From JACVRW01 sp034664125 (lineage in GTDB: Bacteria > Actinomycetota > Thermoleophilia > Solirubrobacterales > Thermoleophilaceae), in assembly GCA_034664125.1 (NCBI GenBank), contig JAXDIG010000015.1, forward strand, positions 1-64,000: a stretch of 64,000 nt of DNA, given 5' to 3'. Of the stretch, positions 61,896 to 64,000 are shown piece after piece. Under the pieces are notes generated by a model. That model was not told the DNA's origin and searched no databases. It worked only from the letters and a program-made list of their open reading frames with translations. The stretch's first letter is position 1. The number at the start of each line of letters is the position of its first letter. A program made the translations under genes and the position numbers.

Positions 61896-62720
61896 TCAGC
61901 CGCGCCCCGGCACCCCCCCGCGGACGCGGTCCGGATGGTCGCGCTCCATGAAGCGGCGCAGGCCTTCGATCGTCTCCTCGCCGAAGATCGAGCGGTCGAA
62001 GCACTCCGCCTCGATGCGCAGCCCTTCGTCCAGCGGGAGCCCGAAGCCGCGCACGGCGGCCTCCTTGTCGGTGCGGATGGCCGGCTGGGGGAGGGCGGCG
62101 ATCTCGCGCGCGAGCTCGAGCGCGCGCTCCACGCAGGTGCCGCTCGGCACGACCTCGTTCACCAGCCCGATGCGGAGCGCCTCGTCGGCGTCGATCACCC
62201 GGCCCGTGACGATCAGGTCCATCGCCCGGCGCATGCCGACTATGCGCGGCAGCCGCTGGGTGCCGCCGTCGGCCAGGCCGATGTTCCAGCGCCGGCAGGT
62301 CACGCCAAAGGTGGCGTGCTGGTCGGCGATCGCCAGGTCGGTCCAGCAGACCCACTCCAGCCCGCCGGCGTACGCGGCGCCGTTCACCGCCGCGATCGTC
62401 GGCTTGTAGAGATCGGTCCAGCGCGACGGGCCCAGCACCCCGGGCCGCTCGCCGCGCACGTGGGCGGCGCGCTCGTCGGGGTCAAACGCCACCACGGCCT
62501 CGCCCTCGGATGCGGACTTCAGGTCCCCGCCGGCGCTGAAGGCGCGGTCGCCCGTCCCCGTCAGTACCGCCACGTAGGCGTCGTCGTCCTCGCGGAACCG
62601 CTGCCACGCGTGAACCAGCTCCCGGTGCGTCTGGGGGCCGATCGCGTTCATCCGCTCCGGCCGGTCGATCGTGATCAGCGTGACTGGCCCGTCTTGAACG
62701 TAGGCGAGATGGTCGTACAT
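61896..62720 (-). CDS. Enoyl-CoA hydratase/isomerase family protein
   Basis: 274 residues. Crotonase fold with the oxyanion-hole strands SAGGDLKS and NGAAYAGGLEW, and the catalytic region around WNIGLADGGTQRLPRIVG. One of the two typical Glu residues is not obvious, so the reaction (hydratase, isomerase or lyase) is undecided. GGGAG ribosome site before ATG. No other beta-oxidation genes nearby. Confidence 0.9.
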   Translation of the reverse strand: MYDHLAYVQDGPVTLITIDRPERMNAIGPQTHRELVHAWQRFREDDDAYVAVLTGTGDRAFSAGGDLKSASEGEAVVAFDPDERAAHVRGERPGVLGPSRWTDLYKPTIAAVNGAAYAGGLEWVCWTDLAIADQHATFGVTCRRWNIGLADGGTQRLPRIVGMRRAMDLIVTGRVIDADEALRIGLVNEVVPSGTCVERALELAREIAALPQPAIRTDKEAAVRGFGLPLDEGLRIEAECFDRSIFGEETIEGLRRFMERDHPDRVRGGVPGRG

Positions 62721-62807
62721 GATCCAATGCTCCCATGACCCTGCTCCAGCCCTGCCTCAACGGGAACCGCCCCGGGCCGACCGCCGCCCGCGCGCCGGGG
62801 TGAGCGC

Positions 62808-63491
62808 GTGAGCACCCGCAAGGAATCCGCGTTCCTGTTCGACCTCGATGGGACGCTGATCGACAGCGTGTACCAGCACGTGATCGCCTGGCGCGAGGCG
62901 CTGGAGCAGCTCGGAGTGTCGCTGTCCGTCTGGAAGATCCACCGCCGCATCGGCATGAGCGGCGGCCTGTTCGTGACCGCCCTGCGCCGCGAGCTCGGCG
63001 AGGAGCTCGACGACGAGATGCTCGCCCGGCTGCCCGACCTGCACGCCGAGGCCTACATGCGGCACTACCCGAGCGTGCGTCCGCTGCCCGGTGCGCGTGA
63101 GCTGCTGGACGGGCTGACCGAGCTGGGGATCCCGTGGGCGATCGCCACCAGCGGTGCCGAGCGCACGGCCGGGCGCGCCCGGGCGCTGCTGGACCTGCCC
63201 GACGACGTGCCGATGGTCACGCGCGATCTCGTGCGCTACGCCAAGCCGGACCCCGACCTCTTCCTCACCGCCGCGGCGGGCATCGACGTCGACATCCGCG
63301 ACAGCCTCGTCGTGGGCGACAGCGTCTGGGACCTGCTCGCCGCGCGCCGCGCCGGCGCCCTCGGCATCGGGCTGCTGTCCGGCGGCTACGGTCGCGAGGA
63401 GCTGATCTACGCGGGCGCCTTCCGCGTCTACGAGGACCCCGGCGATCTGCTCGCCCACCTGGACGAGGTCGGCGTGCGTCGGCCCGCCTAG
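62808..63491 (+). CDS. HAD-superfamily phosphatase
   Basis: 227 residues. Motif I FLFDLDGTLIDS (nucleophile Asp), motif II AIATSGA, motif III Lys in YAKPDPDLF, motif IV VVGDSVWDLLAA; a helical cap (about 20-85) makes it a C1-type phosphoglycolate/beta-phosphoglucomutase-like enzyme. Substrate not assignable. GTG start. Its stop shares CTAG with the convergent Usp gene. Confidence 0.92.
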   Translation: MSTRKESAFLFDLDGTLIDSVYQHVIAWREALEQLGVSLSVWKIHRRIGMSGGLFVTALRRELGEELDDEMLARLPDLHAEAYMRHYPSVRPLPGARELLDGLTELGIPWAIATSGAERTAGRARALLDLPDDVPMVTRDLVRYAKPDPDLFLTAAAGIDVDIRDSLVVGDSVWDLLAARRAGALGIGLLSGGYGREELIYAGAFRVYEDPGDLLAHLDEVGVRRPA

Positions 63492-64000
63492 CTCGCCGCG
63501 GCCTCGGTCGCGAGCAGCGCCTCGAGCGCCGTCTTGACGCCGCGCGGCACCACGATCACCGGGCAGTACGCCTCGGCCGTGAGGCGCAGCGACACGCTCC
63601 CGAGCAGCACCCCGCGGACCGGCCCGTAGCCGCGCGAGCCGCTCACGAGCACGTCGAGGCCCTTGGAGATGTCCACGAGCACCTCCGCCGGGTCCCCGAC
63701 CACGGCGTCCACCTCGATCGGGACATCCCCGTCGAGGCCCTCCTGCTCGAGCGCCCGGCGCAGCTCCCGCTCCGCGAACATGCGGTGCTCGCCCTCGACG
63801 TCGATGAGGTCCTTGCCCTGCTGGCCGGCGATGTACGTCTCCGTCTCGGCGTACATGTCCATCGTCAGCTTCACCACCGTGATCGCCCGCAGCTTGGCCT
63901 TTGCCCTCCGCGCGAGCGCGTGCGCGCTGCGCAGCGCCTCGCGGCCCTCGGGGGTGTCGGCGTACGCCGCGGCGATCGTGCGGAAGCGCTCCTCGCGCTT
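63488..64000 (-). CDS. Universal stress protein, N-terminus beyond window
   Basis: The frame continues open to the right edge, so about 170 C-terminal residues are visible. The ATP-binding motif GSRGYGPVRGVLLGSVS (GxxGxxxxxxxxGS) and final YCPVIVVPRG are canonical for UspA. Residues before it (EGREALRSAHALARRAKAKL) match the first Usp helix, so only a few residues or one earlier domain are missing. An internal GTG at 63877 is not the likely start. Confidence 0.9.
   Translation of the reverse strand, partial: KREERFRTIAAAYADTPEGREALRSAHALARRAKAKLRAITVVKLTMDMYAETETYIAGQQGKDLIDVEGEHRMFAERELRRALEQEGLDGDVPIEVDAVVGDPAEVLVDISKGLDVLVSGSRGYGPVRGVLLGSVSLRLTAEAYCPVIVVPRGVKTALEALLATEAAAS

Overview
This is a gene-dense, very GC-rich bacterial chromosome segment. 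The gene content and order point to Actinomycetota, most likely a deep branch such as Thermoleophilia/Solirubrobacterales. The grounds are rplM-rpsI-glmM-glmS-acpS-nnr-alr synteny, a GuaB3-type IMP dehydrogenase next to guaA, TldD/TldE, a caa3 cytochrome oxidase, many GTG starts, 4-base start/stop overlaps, and many genes whose start codon lies 6-9 nt after a TANNNT box. The taxonomic placement is inference. No tRNA, rRNA, transposase, integrase, prophage or CRISPR array was seen.

Layout. 1-8.0 kb: the end of a surface-polysaccharide type region (partial glycosyltransferase, asparagine synthase), an Flp-type pilin and a 1819-residue secreted multidomain protein. 8.05-11.7 kb: murI-rph-rdgB plus a CDF metal transporter with a triplicated C-terminal module. 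11.7-15.3 kb: a roadblock-like protein, a small unknown protein and tldD-tldE. 15.4-22.2 kb: housekeeping genes (HU, pyrF, LysM protein, D-Ala-D-Ala carboxypeptidase, PfkB kinase, guaB3, guaA). 22.4-37.2 kb: accessory and signalling genes, including a kinase and response regulator fused in one chain, a clan GH-A-like lipoprotein, an ABC exporter, an ECF sigma factor with a membrane partner, a diguanylate cyclase, and an M23 peptidase behind a c-di-AMP riboswitch. 37.6-48.8 kb: ribosomal proteins L13 and S9, the amino-sugar and cell-wall precursor genes, CCA-adding enzyme, CorA, HIT protein, cold-shock protein and IF-1. 48.8-53 kb: small secreted or membrane proteins, a glycosyltransferase and a diheme cytochrome c. 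53-58.4 kb: a minus-strand caa3 oxidase operon (coxB-coxA-tandem Usp-coxC-small TM protein-IMPase). 58.4-64 kb: regulators, small membrane proteins, galactokinase, murein endopeptidase, enoyl-CoA hydratase, HAD phosphatase and a truncated Usp.

How the genes fit together. Several operons converge on the envelope: MurI, Alr, GlmM/GlmS, DD-carboxypeptidase, LysM, M23 and M74 hydrolases. Cyclic dinucleotides appear twice, as a c-di-AMP riboswitch on the M23 gene and a PAS-GGDEF-GAF cyclase. Respiration is represented by an A2-type caa3 oxidase and a separate diheme cytochrome c.

Most unusual non-genic content: (i) a 276-bp intergenic repeat present twice in opposite orientation (30990-31265 and 49966-50241), roughly 88% identical by hand alignment, with single-base indels and a GC hairpin kept in both copies; (ii) two tandem related palindromes between acpS and nnr; (iii) a long imperfect inverted repeat after guaA. 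Most unusual genic content: ribosomal protein S9 with an acidic N-terminal extension of about 188 residues containing four 21-bp tandem repeats, and several membrane proteins of under 50 residues placed in or near operons.
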